Source: JACCZX01 sp963786295
Lineage (GTDB): Bacteria > Pseudomonadota > Gammaproteobacteria > Burkholderiales > Burkholderiaceae_F
DNA: 64,000 bases
NCBI GenBank assembly: GCA_963786295.1
Contig: CAWAYV010000027.1
Location: 248,001-312,000 of the forward strand
Reading direction: 5' to 3'
The position numbers and the translations under genes were made by a program. Every line of letters begins with the position of its first letter. Positions within the stretch are counted from its first letter, which is position 1. Below the pieces are notes generated by a model. It was not told the DNA's origin. It searched no databases and worked only from the letters and a program-made list of their open reading frames with translations. Shown here piece by piece: positions 50,048 to 60,078 of this stretch.

Positions 50048-51469
50048 GCATCACGCACGACCGACAAGATTCCGAACAACGTCGATCTTGCTTCCGATGA
50101 AAAGTTAAAGCGCGCACTCGAGCACTGGCAGCCGCGTTTCATCGACTGGTGGCGCGAGATGGGGCCGGATGGCAGCGAAAGATTTGATGTCTATCTGCGC
50201 ACGGCGATCAGCGTGGAGCGCGACGGCTGGGCGAATTTCGGCTACGTGAAGATGCCCGACTATCGCTGGGGCATTTTTCTAAATCCAGTGCAGCCCGGCG
50301 GCACGATTCATTTCGGCGACCACAAGGGCGAACCGGTGTGGCAGGACGTGCCGGGTGAGCATCGCGCGAATCTGCGGCGGATCATCGTCACGCAGGGCGA
50401 CACTGAACCGGCCTCAGTCGAACAGCAACGCCACCTTGGCCACACTGCGCCGTCGCTGTACGACTTGCGCAATCTATTTCAGATCAACGTTGAAGAAGGG
50501 CGGCACCTGTGGGCGATGGTGTATCTGCTGCATCGCTACTTCGGCCGCGACGGTCGCGAGGAAGCCGAGGCGCTTCTCGAACGCCGCTCGGGCGATGCCG
50601 ACAATCCGCGCATTCTCGGCGCGTTCAATGAGAAGACGCCGGACTGGCTGGCGTTTTTCATGTTCACGCACTTCACCGACCGCGACGGCAAGTTTCAGCT
50701 GAACGCGCTCGCCGAATCGGGCTTTGCGCCGCTGGCGCGCACGACGCAGTTCATGTTGACCGAAGAGGCGTATCACATGTTCGTCGGTGAATCCGGCGTG
50801 TCGCGCGTGATTCAACGCACTTGCGACGTAATGAATCAGTTGAAGACCGATGATCCGGCCAAGGTGCGTGCGGCCGGCGCGATCGATCTGCCGACGATCC
50901 AACGCTATTTGAATTTTCACTACAGCGTGACGATCGATCTGTTCGGCGCCGACCAGTCTTCGAATGCGGCGATCTTCTACAGCTCCGGGTTGAAAGGCCG
51001 CTTCAAAGAAACGAAGCGCAACGACGATCATGTGCTGAAGGACGCGAGCTACAGAGTGCTCGATGCGTCGTCAGGCGCGATCGTCGAGCGCGAAGTGCCG
51101 ATGCTAAATGCGCTGAACGAAGTGTTGCGCGATGATTTCATCCGCGATTCCGAAGCCGGTATCGGCCGGTGGAATCGCGTGATCGAAAAGTCGGATCTTC
51201 CTAATCGACTCACTCTTCCGCACAAGGCGTTCAACCGCCGTATCGGTTCGCTGGCGGGCATTCACGTGTCACCCGATGGCCGCGCTATTGCTGAAGGTGA
51301 CTGGAACTCGCGGGTGCGAGATTGGATGCCGACTGATGGTGATCGCGCTTTCGTCGCATCGCTGATGACGCGCGTCATCGAGCCCGGCGAATATGCGGGC
51401 TGGATCGCGCCACCACGCGTGCCGGTCAACGAGCAGCCGATAGACCTCGAATACGTGCGATTTAACTAG
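50044..51469 (+). CDS. boxB: benzoyl-CoA 2,3-epoxidase BoxB, frameshifted near start
   Basis: About 474 residues, the family length. The ATG at 50044 overlaps the boxC stop. A break near 50062 leads to DKIPNNVDLASDEKLKRALE and HWQPRFIDWWREMG, after which one frame runs to the stop. BoxB is the diiron oxygenase that makes benzoyl-CoA 2,3-epoxide. Glu/His-rich helices that bind the irons are visible in FQINVEEGRHLWAMVYLLHR, FMLTEEAYHMFVGESG and RYLNFHYSVTIDLFGADQ. It needs the reductase BoxA, which is not in this window. Confidence 0.92.
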
Positions 51470-51532
51470 GGTGACGCCCACCGCTCCGCTCAGCGCTGAT
51501 TACGCCGTGGTTTCCATGACCCGTGATCGGTG

Positions 51533-51970
51533 ATGAAGTTCGACGAGTTTTACAAAGGGCAACTGATCGATGCGGGCTCGGTCACCATCGCCGAAGAACA
51601 GATCATCGCGTTTGCGCGCGAGTTCGATCCGCAGTGGTTTCATCTCGATCCGCAACGCGCGCAGGCGAGCCGCTGGAACGGATTGATCGCAAGCGGCTGG
51701 CACACCTGCTGCCTGGCGATGAAGCTCGTTGTCGACAACGTTCTCGCCGGCTCCGAGTCCTTTGGTTCGCCCGGCCTGACCAATCTCAATTGGTCAAATC
51801 CGGTGCGTCCCGGCGATCAGCTGCACTTGCGAATCGAAGTCATCGACGTAAGGCGCGCGCGTTCGCGGCCGACCCTCGGCATCGTGCGCTGGACATGGCG
51901 GATGCGAAATCAGCGTGACGCCGACGTGCTGAGCCTGGAAGCCACGAGTTTGTTTGAATTGAGCGATTGA
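51533..51970 (+). CDS. MaoC-like hotdog dehydratase
   Basis: 145-residue single-hotdog protein of the MaoC/(R)-hydratase type, start ATG 51533 (a GTG immediately before it is also possible). FAREFDPQWFHLDPQRA contains the hydratase Asp and His pair, and GLIASGWHTCCLAMKLVVD and PVRPGDQLHLRIEV are typical. It would hydrate an enoyl-CoA. It lies 63 bases after boxB, so it may act on later intermediates of benzoyl-CoA breakdown; this is inferred from position. Confidence 0.82.
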   Translation: MKFDEFYKGQLIDAGSVTIAEEQIIAFAREFDPQWFHLDPQRAQASRWNGLIASGWHTCCLAMKLVVDNVLAGSESFGSPGLTNLNWSNPVRPGDQLHLRIEVIDVRRARSRPTLGIVRWTWRMRNQRDADVLSLEATSLFELSD

Positions 51971-52284
51971 CTCACAGGGCGCCAGCGACGGGATTTCAAG
52001 TCTGAGGGCTGGGAACTCCGGACCCAACTATGGTTGGGGATACGTGTCAGCCTATCGATTCTGAACAGCAGTATGCAGAGGGATGGACTGCCGGCTATAA
52101 GAAATGCGAAGACGCTCAGATTGCACAGTTGATGAAGATCCCTTAGGACGCATTTGGCGGAGGTAGGCGTTAGTCGGTCCGCTCGGCTGACGATCCGGGT
52201 AGTTCGTCTCGTCAGCTCCTGGCTCGAGGCAGGTTTCTCACCACCGCCGCGGTTCGGCGTATCAGCCTCGCCTGCGCTGTGCGC
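51971..52284. other. intergenic region between MaoC-like gene and hypothetical gene
   Basis: 314 bases holding only a possible 38-codon ORF (52030-52146). No hairpin with a T-run or other clear signal was seen. Confidence 0.4.
52030..52146 (+). CDS. possible 38-residue protein
   Basis: A short ORF starting MVGDTCQPIDSEQQYAEGWT and ending QIAQLMKIP. The composition is balanced, with an EGWTAGYKKCEDAQ segment that looks like a helical repeat fragment of small unknown proteins. No good ribosome site is visible. It could be a real small protein or a remnant. Confidence 0.25.
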   Translation: MVGDTCQPIDSEQQYAEGWTAGYKKCEDAQIAQLMKIP

Positions 52285-52818
52285 CTAAATGCCACCCGAC
52301 GCTTGCAGCTGCATTCTTCGCACGACCTCCAGCGCTGCCTGCGCCTCCCGCTTTCCAGCGTCGTTATAAAGCACCGTGAACGTCACCACAGACGCGCCGA
52401 CCATAACCGCTCCTTGGTACAGGTACTTGTATTCCCCGGGACCGGGCGCGCGGTCCGTGGCGCGAAAGTAATACCCTCGCGCCTGGTCACCCTTGAGCAG
52501 CGTGAGAGGAAAAGCGGTCTCAACCGCTTGCGATCGGACCCCCGCGCTGCCGCGCTCGACCATTTCCCGTACTTCTGCGTCCGCCATAAAGCCGCTTTCC
52601 AATGGGATCGGGGTGAGCAGCAGTTGCATGCGGTTCCGTTGGGTTGATTCGAAGGAGAGCATCGCAGCTGATCCGCGCGGCGGCTCGACGCGCTTTGTCC
52701 CCGTGGGTACCGACACGGATAAGGTGCCGATCTTCCCGAGCGGAAGCCGGACAACGTCTTCGGCAGCGTGCACAGCGAAAGCGAAAACGAAACAGACCCA
52801 ACTACAAGGCTTACCCAT
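52285..52818 (-). CDS. exported protein of unknown function
   Basis: 177 residues starting MGKPCSWVCFVFAFAVHAAE, a short signal peptide. The mature part is beta-rich, with GTLSVSVPTGTKRVEPPRGS, LLLTPIP, GYYFRATDRAPGPGEYKYLY and VTFTVLYNDAGKREAQAALE. The pattern, ending in a helix after a strand about gain over time, resembles small periplasmic proteins of unknown role. I do not recognise the family. It is separated from its neighbours and may be its own transcript. Confidence 0.6.
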   Translation of the reverse strand: MGKPCSWVCFVFAFAVHAAEDVVRLPLGKIGTLSVSVPTGTKRVEPPRGSAAMLSFESTQRNRMQLLLTPIPLESGFMADAEVREMVERGSAGVRSQAVETAFPLTLLKGDQARGYYFRATDRAPGPGEYKYLYQGAVMVGASVVTFTVLYNDAGKREAQAALEVVRRMQLQASGGI

Positions 52819-52860
52819 GTGAAGCTTCGTGGCGCCATTGGTCGAATCCTCTGGTGATGT

Positions 52861-52933
52861 GGTCTAAAACGATGCTCGTCTGCGCGCGGCCGGGAGTCAG
52901 CGCATGGAGGTCGAGTGTGCCTTCATTGTGAAC
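52861..52933 (-). pseudogene. 3'-end fragment of an acyl-CoA dehydrogenase gene
   Basis: Read on the minus strand, the sequence encodes NEGTLDLHALTPGRAQTSI, very close to YEGTHDIHALILGRAQTGI at the end of the intact gcdH about 3.8 kb away. The nucleotide match is also clear (CGTCTGYGCGCGGCC, TCAGCGC and GTGCC are shared in order). Nothing upstream resembles the rest of the gene, so only the tail survives. It may mark an old duplication or recombination end. Confidence 0.55.
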
Positions 52934-53072
52934 TGAGCGACTGATTCGAGGGCCACCAGCCTGGCGGCGCATTTTCGCGTTGAATTGTTTAACCCCGAAA
53001 GCACGCGTCGCCCGTTTCAGCTTGCAGGCGTGTCGCACTCGCCCGATCCGCCGCTTGCCGAAAGACTCGACC

Positions 53073-56046
53073 ATGATCGCCCGTACGACCCGGCGTTTTT
53101 CTCTTCATCGTCGCGGCCTGCGCCGCGTTCGCGGCCGCGACGACCACGCTCGCCCAGCCTCGTCAGCACTTAGTGCCGTCGCCTCCGCCGACGGCGTGGC
53201 GACCGCCGGTCCTGCACGTGCAGGGCGCCGAGCAGCCGATCCGATTGCAGGCGCTGAAAGTCGACGTCGAAGTATCGGCCGGCGTCGCCGAAACGCGCGT
53301 GCAGATGGAGTTCTTCAACCCGAACGGGCGCGTCCTCGAAGGCAAGCTGCAGTTTCCGCTCGCCAGCGGTCAGATCGTCAGCGGCTTTGCACTCGACGTC
53401 GACGGCGAGCTGCGCGACGCGGTGCCGGTCGAGAAAGCGCGCGCGCAGCAGGTGTTCGAAGACATCGTGCGGCGCCGGGTCGATCCAGGCCTGCTGCAGA
53501 CGACTCTGGGCAACAACTACGAGTTGCGCGTCTATCCGCTCGCGCCCGGCAAGACGCGCACTGTTGTGCTGCGCCTCGTCGAGCCGGCGAGCACGCGTCT
53601 TTCGCTGCCGCTTAGTTACGCAAAAGTGGTGGATCGCTTCGAAGTCTCGCTGCGCTACGCGAGCGCGACCGAATCGCCGCAAATCATCAGCGCCAATCCG
53701 CTCGGCATGGCGTTCGAGCGTGATCCGCGCGGCGGCTTCATCGCGCGACGCTGGTTTGATCGCGCTGCGCTGCCTGACGCACCGCTGATCGTGCGTGCCG
53801 CCGCAGCAAGCGCGATCGAGATCACCACCGAAGCGCGTGGCGGCGACACTTTCTTCACGCTCGACCTCGCGGTCTCTCAAAGATCGGCGCCTCGTCCGCT
53901 GCCGCGCCACGTGCAAATCGTGTGGGACGCTTCGGGCTCGGCCGCCGGTCGTCAGTTCGACCGCGAGTTTGCGCTGCTCGACGCCTACTTCAAGCGCGCC
54001 GGAACGATTGCGGTCACGCTGACGCGCTTCGCCGACGTCGCTTTCGCAGATGAGCGTTTCATTGTGAAGAACGGCGACTGGACCGCGCTGCGCCGCGCGT
54101 TGCAGGCAACCGTCTACGACGGCGCGAGCCAGCTCGGCGCCGTTCGCCACGACGGCGTTTCGCAGGAAGCGATCTGGTTCAGCGACGGCCTCGCGAACTA
54201 CGGCGCGCACTGGCGGCGCACGTTTGCTGTTCCCGCGTACATGGTGGCGAGCTCGGCTAGCGGCGACCCGGCCGCGCTGCGGGCTGTCGCTGAAGCGAGC
54301 GGCGGGCGCAGCATCGATCTGACGATGTTGACACTAGCGCAGGCCACCGACGCTCTGCTGACCCGCGGCACGCAGCTCGTCGACGTGTCGGCGCTTGGCG
54401 CAAAGGAAGTCGTCGTTGAATCACGCGAGGCGACCGGAGGGCGCCTCGTGATCGCCGGGATCCTCACCGCCGGCAGCGCAGACCTGACGCTTCGCTTGCG
54501 CGGCAGCGACGGCGCCGTCACGACGCGCAAGGTTCGAATCGACGGCGAGCGCAACGTGTCGCGGCTCGCCGCTTTGCAGTGGGCACGTCTCACGCTCGCG
54601 TCGCTCGAAGGCGACACCGCGTCAACAAGGCGCGCATCCGCGAGATCGGCCGGCGCTTCGGGCTGGCGACTCGCGAAACGTCGCTGCTGGTTCTCGAACT
54701 CGTCGACGACTATGTCCGCCATGAGATCGAGCCGCCGCCGTCGTTGCGCGCCGCGTACGACCGGCTGGCGGCGACGACGAAGAAAAATCGCGCGCAGAGC
54801 GATGCAGCGCGGCTGGCGCAAGTCGTTCGGCGCTTCGAGACGCGGGTCGCCTGGTGGAATCGCAAGTTCCCGAAGGACGAGCCGGCCAAGGTGCTGCAGA
54901 TCGCCAAGTCGCAGGGCGCAGGGGCACTAAGCGAAGCAGCAATCGCCTCGCCAGCGGCGCGCCGACGCACCGAGCGACTCTGTCCGTGCCGCCGCCGATG
55001 GCGGCTCCGCCGCCGCTCGCCGGCTCGGACGCCTGGCGGCAGCGCCGGCCGAACGTGAACAGAAGGAGGCCGCGGATCATCGGCGCCGAGCATCTCGATC
55101 GCACTGAAGCCCGCCGGCGGCGAACTCAGCCTGGCTGAAGCGTCTGCACGCGACAGAGCCGAACAGCTGGCACGCGTCTACCTCGACGAGCGGCGCGACA
55201 ACGCGATGAGCGTCGGCTTCTTCCTCGACAGCGCCGAGTTCTTTCTGCAGAAAGGTCAGCGCGAGCTCGGCCTGCGTGCACTGTCGAACCTGGCGGAAAT
55301 GGATCTGCAGAACCGGCAGATGCTTCGTCTGCTCGCGTATCGGCTACAGCAAGCCGGTGAGATCGACTCTGGCGCTGCCCATCTTCGAGCGAGTGCTCGA
55401 GCTGGCGCCGAACGAGCCGCAGTCGCATCGCGACCTCGGATTGGCGCTCGCGCAATCTGGGCAGGCACAACGCGCGGTCGACCGGCTGTACGAGGTTGTC
55501 ACCGGCGCGTGGGACTCGCGCTTCCCCGACATCGACCTGATCGCGCTGGCCGAGATGAACGCAGTCGTCGCCGACGCCGAGCGTGCCGGCAAGCCGGTGA
55601 ATGTCTCGGCGATCGAGCCACGCCTGCTGAAGAACCTGACGCTCGACGTGCGCGTCGTGCTGGCGTGGGACGCCGACGCGACCGATGTCGACCTGCACGT
55701 CATCGATCCGAATGGCGACGAGGTCTACTACGGGCGCAATCTTTCGTATCAGGGCGGCACGATCACGCGGGACGCGACCGGTGGCTACGGCCCCGAGGAG
55801 TTCGCACTAAGAAACGCCAAGCCAGGCAAGTACCGCGTCGAAGCGAACTTCTACGGCCATCGTCAGCAGGTGCTCGCGTCGAGCACGGGCCTGATGCTGT
55901 GGTTGTCGAGCGGCTTTGGCACGCCGGCGCAACAGGATCAACGCACGACGCTGAGCGTGAAGAGCGAGGGCGGTCAGCGCGTTGTGGTCGGCGAGTTCGA
56001 GGTGAAACCATCCGCGGCGGTTGGCCAGCTCGGCTTAGCGCGGTGA
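53073..56046 (+). CDS. exported VIT-domain / DUF2135 protein, frameshifted
   Basis: A large protein of about 990 residues in several frames. The ATG at 53073 (MIARTTRRF) and, after a break near 53100, LFIVAACAAFAAATTTLAQ form a signal peptide. A VIT domain follows (about 40-180: VSAGVAETRVQMEFFNPNGR, VLEGKLQFPLASGQIVSGFA, RRRVDPGLLQTTLGNNYELR). A von Willebrand A-like region comes next (HVQIVWDASGSAAGRQFDRE), where the metal site is DASGSA rather than the full MIDAS DxSxS. After breaks near 54615 and 54930-55140 come a helical part, TPR-like repeats (LERVLELAPNEPQSHRDLGL-type) and a C-terminal DUF2135 domain (DLHVIDPNGDEVYYG). Function unknown; cell-surface or periplasmic adhesion or assembly is a guess. 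Confidence 0.75.
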
Positions 56047-56071
56047 ACTAAAAGAACGCCGGTTAGCGGCG

Positions 56072-56638
56072 TTATGCAGCGGCCGGCGTGCCGCCCGGCT
56101 CGCGCACGTAGCGACGTGCGCGGAACGCCAGCACGATCTTCAGCACACCGACGACAATTGCCCAGACACCGATCGCCCATACGAATCCGAGCAGTCCGGC
56201 AACAGGCTGCCACGCGATGACCGCACCGAAGATGTATCGGATAGCACGCCTGCCAGAATCAGCAGCCACTCGCCGGTGATTTCCTTGCGCAGCTTGACGC
56301 CCATCCAGATCATCAAGACACCGGTCGCGATCGCGTACGCCGCCAGCACAAGACCATCGCCGCTGCTGCTGCGGCCGGCGCGAAAAGACCGATTGCACCA
56401 GCAACGACGCCGAGGATGCCGAGCAGCAACCAGAGCCACCAATTGTCAGCCCGACCGCGAACGCGCATTGCGCCGATGACTGTGAAGACGCCATCGATCA
56501 GAACCGATGCGGCAAAGAACAGTGCCAGCACCAACAACGTCGCCATCGGCCATACGAAAGCCAGAACGCCAAACATGACCAACGCAATTCCGCCGAGTCG
56601 AAGAGCGCCCACCAAGCCTGTTTCAGTATGCCTTGCAT
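56072..56638 (-). CDS. HdeD-family (DUF308) membrane protein, frameshifted
   Basis: About 188 residues when joined, the normal size. It starts MQGILKQAWWALF at 56638; breaks near 56590, 56350 and 56235 separate RLGGIALVMFGVLAFVWPMA, LVLAAYAIATGVLMIWMGVK, LRKEITGEWLLILAGVLS and WAIGVWAIVVGVLKIVLAFR. Six short hydrophobic helices are expected, as in the acid-resistance protein HdeD. Its role outside enterics is unknown. Confidence 0.8.
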
Positions 56639-56687
56639 GTCGCTACTCCTCCTCGACTTCTGACCTTGATTGATCAACCCGGCATCG

Positions 56688-57891
56688 CTACGTAAACGCC
56701 TGAATCCCCGTCTGTGCGCGGCCAAGGATCAGCGCGTGAATATCGTGCGTGCCCTCGTAGGTGTTGACCACCTCGAGATTCGCCATGTGCCGCACGACGC
56801 CGTATTCATCGCTGATGCCGTTGCCGCCCAGCATGTCGCGCGCGACACGCGCGATGTCGAGCGCTTTGCCGCACGAGTTGCGCTTCACGATCGATGTGAT
56901 CTCGGTTGCCGCGGTGCCTTCGTCTTTCATGCGTCCGAGTCGCAGACAAGCCTGCAAACCGAGCGCGATCTCGGTTTGCATGTCGGCCAGCTTCTTTTGC
57001 ACCAGCTGATTTGCCGCGAGTGGCCGGCCGAACTGCTTGCGGTCGAGCACGTATTGCCGCGCCGTATGCCAACACGCTTCGGCGGCACCGAGCGCGCCCC
57101 ACGCAATGCCGTAGCGCGCCGAGTTCAGGCAGACGAACGGCCCTTTCAATCCCTCGACGTTCGGCAGTTCGTTTTCGGCCGGCACGAACACGTCGTCCAT
57201 CACGACCTCGCCGGTGATCGACGCGCGCAGCCCGAACTTGCCGTGAATCGGCGGCGCCGAAAGACCCTTCATTCCTTTTTCGAGGATGTAGCCGCGAATC
57301 GCTCCTTCGTCATTCTTCGCCCACACGACGAACACATCAGCGATCGGCGAGTTGCTGATCCACATCTTGGATCCGGTCAACCGGAAACCGCCGTCGGCTT
57401 TCTTCGCGCGCGTTTCCATGCTGCCCGGGTCTGAGCCGTGATTGGGCTCGGTCAATCCGAAGCAGCCGATCAACTCGCCGGTCGCGAGCTTGGGCAAATA
57501 CTTCTTCCGCTGCGCTTCGGAGCCGAACTCATAGATCGGCAACATCACCAGCGAGCTCTGCACGCTCATCATCGAGCGGTAGCCCGAGTCGACCTTCTCG
57601 ATCTCGCGCGCGATCAGTCCGTAGCAAACGTAGTTCAACGCGTGTCCGCCGTACTCGGTCGGCAATGTGCAACCCAACACACCAAGCTCGCCCAGCTCGC
57701 GAAATATCGACGGATCGGTCTTTTCGTGCCGGAACGCTTCCAGAATGCGCGGCGCGAGCTTGTCCTGCGCGTACGCATGCGCGGCATCGCGCACCATGCG
57801 CTCGTCGGCGGTCAGCTGGTCCTCCAGCAGGAAGCGGATCGTCCCACTTGAACGAGGCCTTTAGCTTGCTTGGAGAATCAGGGGCGTTCAT
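56688..57891 (-). CDS. gcdH: glutaryl-CoA dehydrogenase, frameshifted near start
   Basis: About 400 residues. It starts MNAPDSPSKLKASFKWDDP at 57891; a break near 57845 brings in the main frame with MVRDAAHAYAQDKLAPRILE. FGLTEPNHGSDPGSM and WISNSPIADVFVVWAK are acyl-CoA dehydrogenase FAD signatures. The Glu in TYEGTHDIHALILGRAQTGI is the catalytic base position of this subfamily. The enzyme oxidises and decarboxylates glutaryl-CoA to crotonyl-CoA, an end step of lysine and aromatic breakdown. It is divergent from the formate dehydrogenase operon. Confidence 0.9.
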
Positions 57892-58025
57892 CTGGTCAGA
57901 GCAAATTGACGAGGATCAATTGACGAAGATCAATACTACGCCGCGCTAGCAGCGATAAACTTACCAAGGGCGACGCCGGTCAGTACATTTTGCGGCCCTC
58001 CGAAAACGCCGGATGGCGACTTCCA

Positions 58026-58511
58026 ATGACTGGTTCACTGTTTCCCTCTGACATGCCAACCACTGTGCGCAGTGCGCTGCAGCGGCATGAAGGTGAGCCG
58101 GGCGCGCTGCTGCCGATCCTGCATGACGTGCAGGATTCGCTTGGGTACATCCCGCCTGACGCAGTGCCGATCATCGCAAAGGGCCTGAACCTCTCGCGCG
58201 CCGAAGTACACGGCGTGATCAAGTACTACCACCATTTTCGCAGCGAACCCGCCGGACGCGTCGTCGTGCAGGTGTGCCGCGCCGAGTCGTGCCAGGCTGT
58301 GGGCGCTGACGCGTTGATGGCGCACGCCGAAAAAGTGCTCGGCTGCGCGTCTCACCACACGCGTGCCGACGGCGCATACACACTGGAGCCGGTGTATTGC
58401 CTCGGGATGTGCGCGTTGTCGCCGGCGATCATGGTGGGTGAAAAGCTGCATGCGCGCATGACGCCGGAGAAGTTCGATCGCATCGTTAGCTCCGCTGAAA
58501 GCGCAAGCATG
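58026..58511 (+). CDS. fdsG: NAD-dependent formate dehydrogenase gamma subunit
   Basis: About 161 residues, from the ATG at 58026 (MTGSLFPSDMPTTVRSALQR). A NuoE-like thioredoxin-fold [2Fe-2S] protein: ILHDVQDSLGYIPPDAVPII, then Cys ligands in VCRAESCQAVGA and VYCLGMCALSPAIM. No stop separates it from fdsB in the sequence as written: the frame passes straight into the fdsB ATG at 58509. A normal ATGA overlap would put the stop at 58510-58512 in the next frame, so a one-base indel in fdsG is likelier than a true fusion. Confidence 0.88.
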
Positions 58512-60064
58512 AGCTCCACGGTGTATGTGCCTCGCGACTCAGCGGCGCTGGCCGTCGGCGCCGATGAAGTCGCCAGCGCGCTGCAGGCTGAATGCGCTCG
58601 CCGCGGGCTTCGAGCTGAAATTGGTGCGAAACAGTTCACGCGGCTTGTTCTGGCTCGAGCCACTGGTTGAAGTGGACACGCGTGATGGCCGCATCGCATA
58701 TGGCCCGGTGACAGCGGACGATGTTCCGGCGCTGCTCGATGCAGGGCTGCTTGAAGGCCGCGCGCACGCGCTGTGCCAGGGGCCGACCGAAGCAATTCCG
58801 TATCTCGCGCGACAGGAGCGCGTGACGTTTGCGCGCATGGGGATCACCGATCCGTTATCGCTGTCCGACTACGAAGCGCACGAAGGCTGGGCCGGACTGA
58901 AGCGCGCGCTGGAGCTCGATGGCGCGGCCATCGTGCAGGAAGTGACGCAATCGGGTTTACGCGGACGCGGCGGTGCGGCGTTTCCTGCCGGCATCAAGTG
59001 GCAGACGGTGTTGAAGACTGACGCGGCTCAGAAATACGTCGTGTGCAACGCCGACGAAGGCGACTCGGGCACGTTCTCCGATCGCATGACGATGGAAGGC
59101 GATCCGTACATGCTGATCGAGGGCATGACGATCGCAGGCCTCGCCGTGGGCGCGACACAAGGTTATGTGTACATCCGCTCCGAGTATCCGCACTCGGTGG
59201 CGGTGATGAATGAAGCCGTCGCGCGCGCCACGGACGCCGGGTACTTGGGAGACAGCGTCTGCGGTTCGGGCCGTGCCTTTCACATGCACATACGCAAAGC
59301 AGCCGGCTCCTATGTATGCGGCGAAGAGACCGCGATGCTTGACAGCATCGAAGGCAAGCGCGGCATCGTGCGCGCCAAACCGCCGCTGCCGGCGATCGCA
59401 GGCCTGTTCGGGCAGCCGACGGTGATCAACAACGTAATCACGTTCGCCAGCGTGCCGTTGATCCTGGCGCGCGGCGCGCAGTTCTATCGCGACTACGGCA
59501 TGGGTCGCTCGCAGGGCACGTTGCCCTTCCAGCTCGCCGGGAACATCAAGTACGGCGGCCTGGTCGAAAAGGCATTTGGCATCACGTTGCGCGAATTGCT
59601 GTACGACTTCGGCGGCGGCAGCCGCTCGGGCCGGCCGATCAAAGCCGTGCAGGTCGGCGGCCCGCTCGGTACGTATCTGCCCGAATCGCAGTGGGATATT
59701 CCGCTCGACTACGAGGCTTACGCGGGCGATAGGCGCGGTCGTGGGGCACGGCGGAATCGTCGTGCACGATGACACGGCCGACATGTCCAAACTGGCGCGC
59801 TACGCGATGGAATTCTGCGCGATCGAGTCCTGCGGCAAGTGCACGCCGTGCCGCATCGGCTCAACCCGCGGAGTTGAGGTTATTGACCGTATTTCCGCTA
59901 ATCAAAACAGGGCACAGCAGGTGATCCTGCTGCGAGATCTGTGCGATACCATGGTGAACGGCAGCCTGTGCGCGATGGGCAGCATGACGCCCCTGCCGGT
60001 GCTGTCGGCGCTGAATCATTACCCCGCCGACTTCGGCATCAGCGCACCAAAGTCAGCGGGCTGA
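58509..60064 (+). CDS. fdsB: NAD-dependent formate dehydrogenase beta subunit, frameshifted
   Basis: About 518 residues over three frames, the normal length. It starts MSSTVYVPRDSAALAVGADE, with breaks near 58600 and 59735. The NuoF-like part has SGLRGRGGAAFPAGIKWQTV for FMN/NADH, VVCNADEGDSGTFSDRMTME, and GSYVCGEETAMLDSIEGKRG. The last frame carries the [4Fe-4S] ligands in CAIESCGKCTPCRIGSTRG. The subunit passes electrons from FdsA to NAD+. Both breaks advance the frame by one. Confidence 0.9.
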
Positions 60065-60078
60065 AGCAGGAGAAACAG

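Noticed and set aside
53170..54210. 346-codon minus-strand frame
   Set aside because: Antisense to the VIT-domain gene, with Arg-rich composition and no motif.
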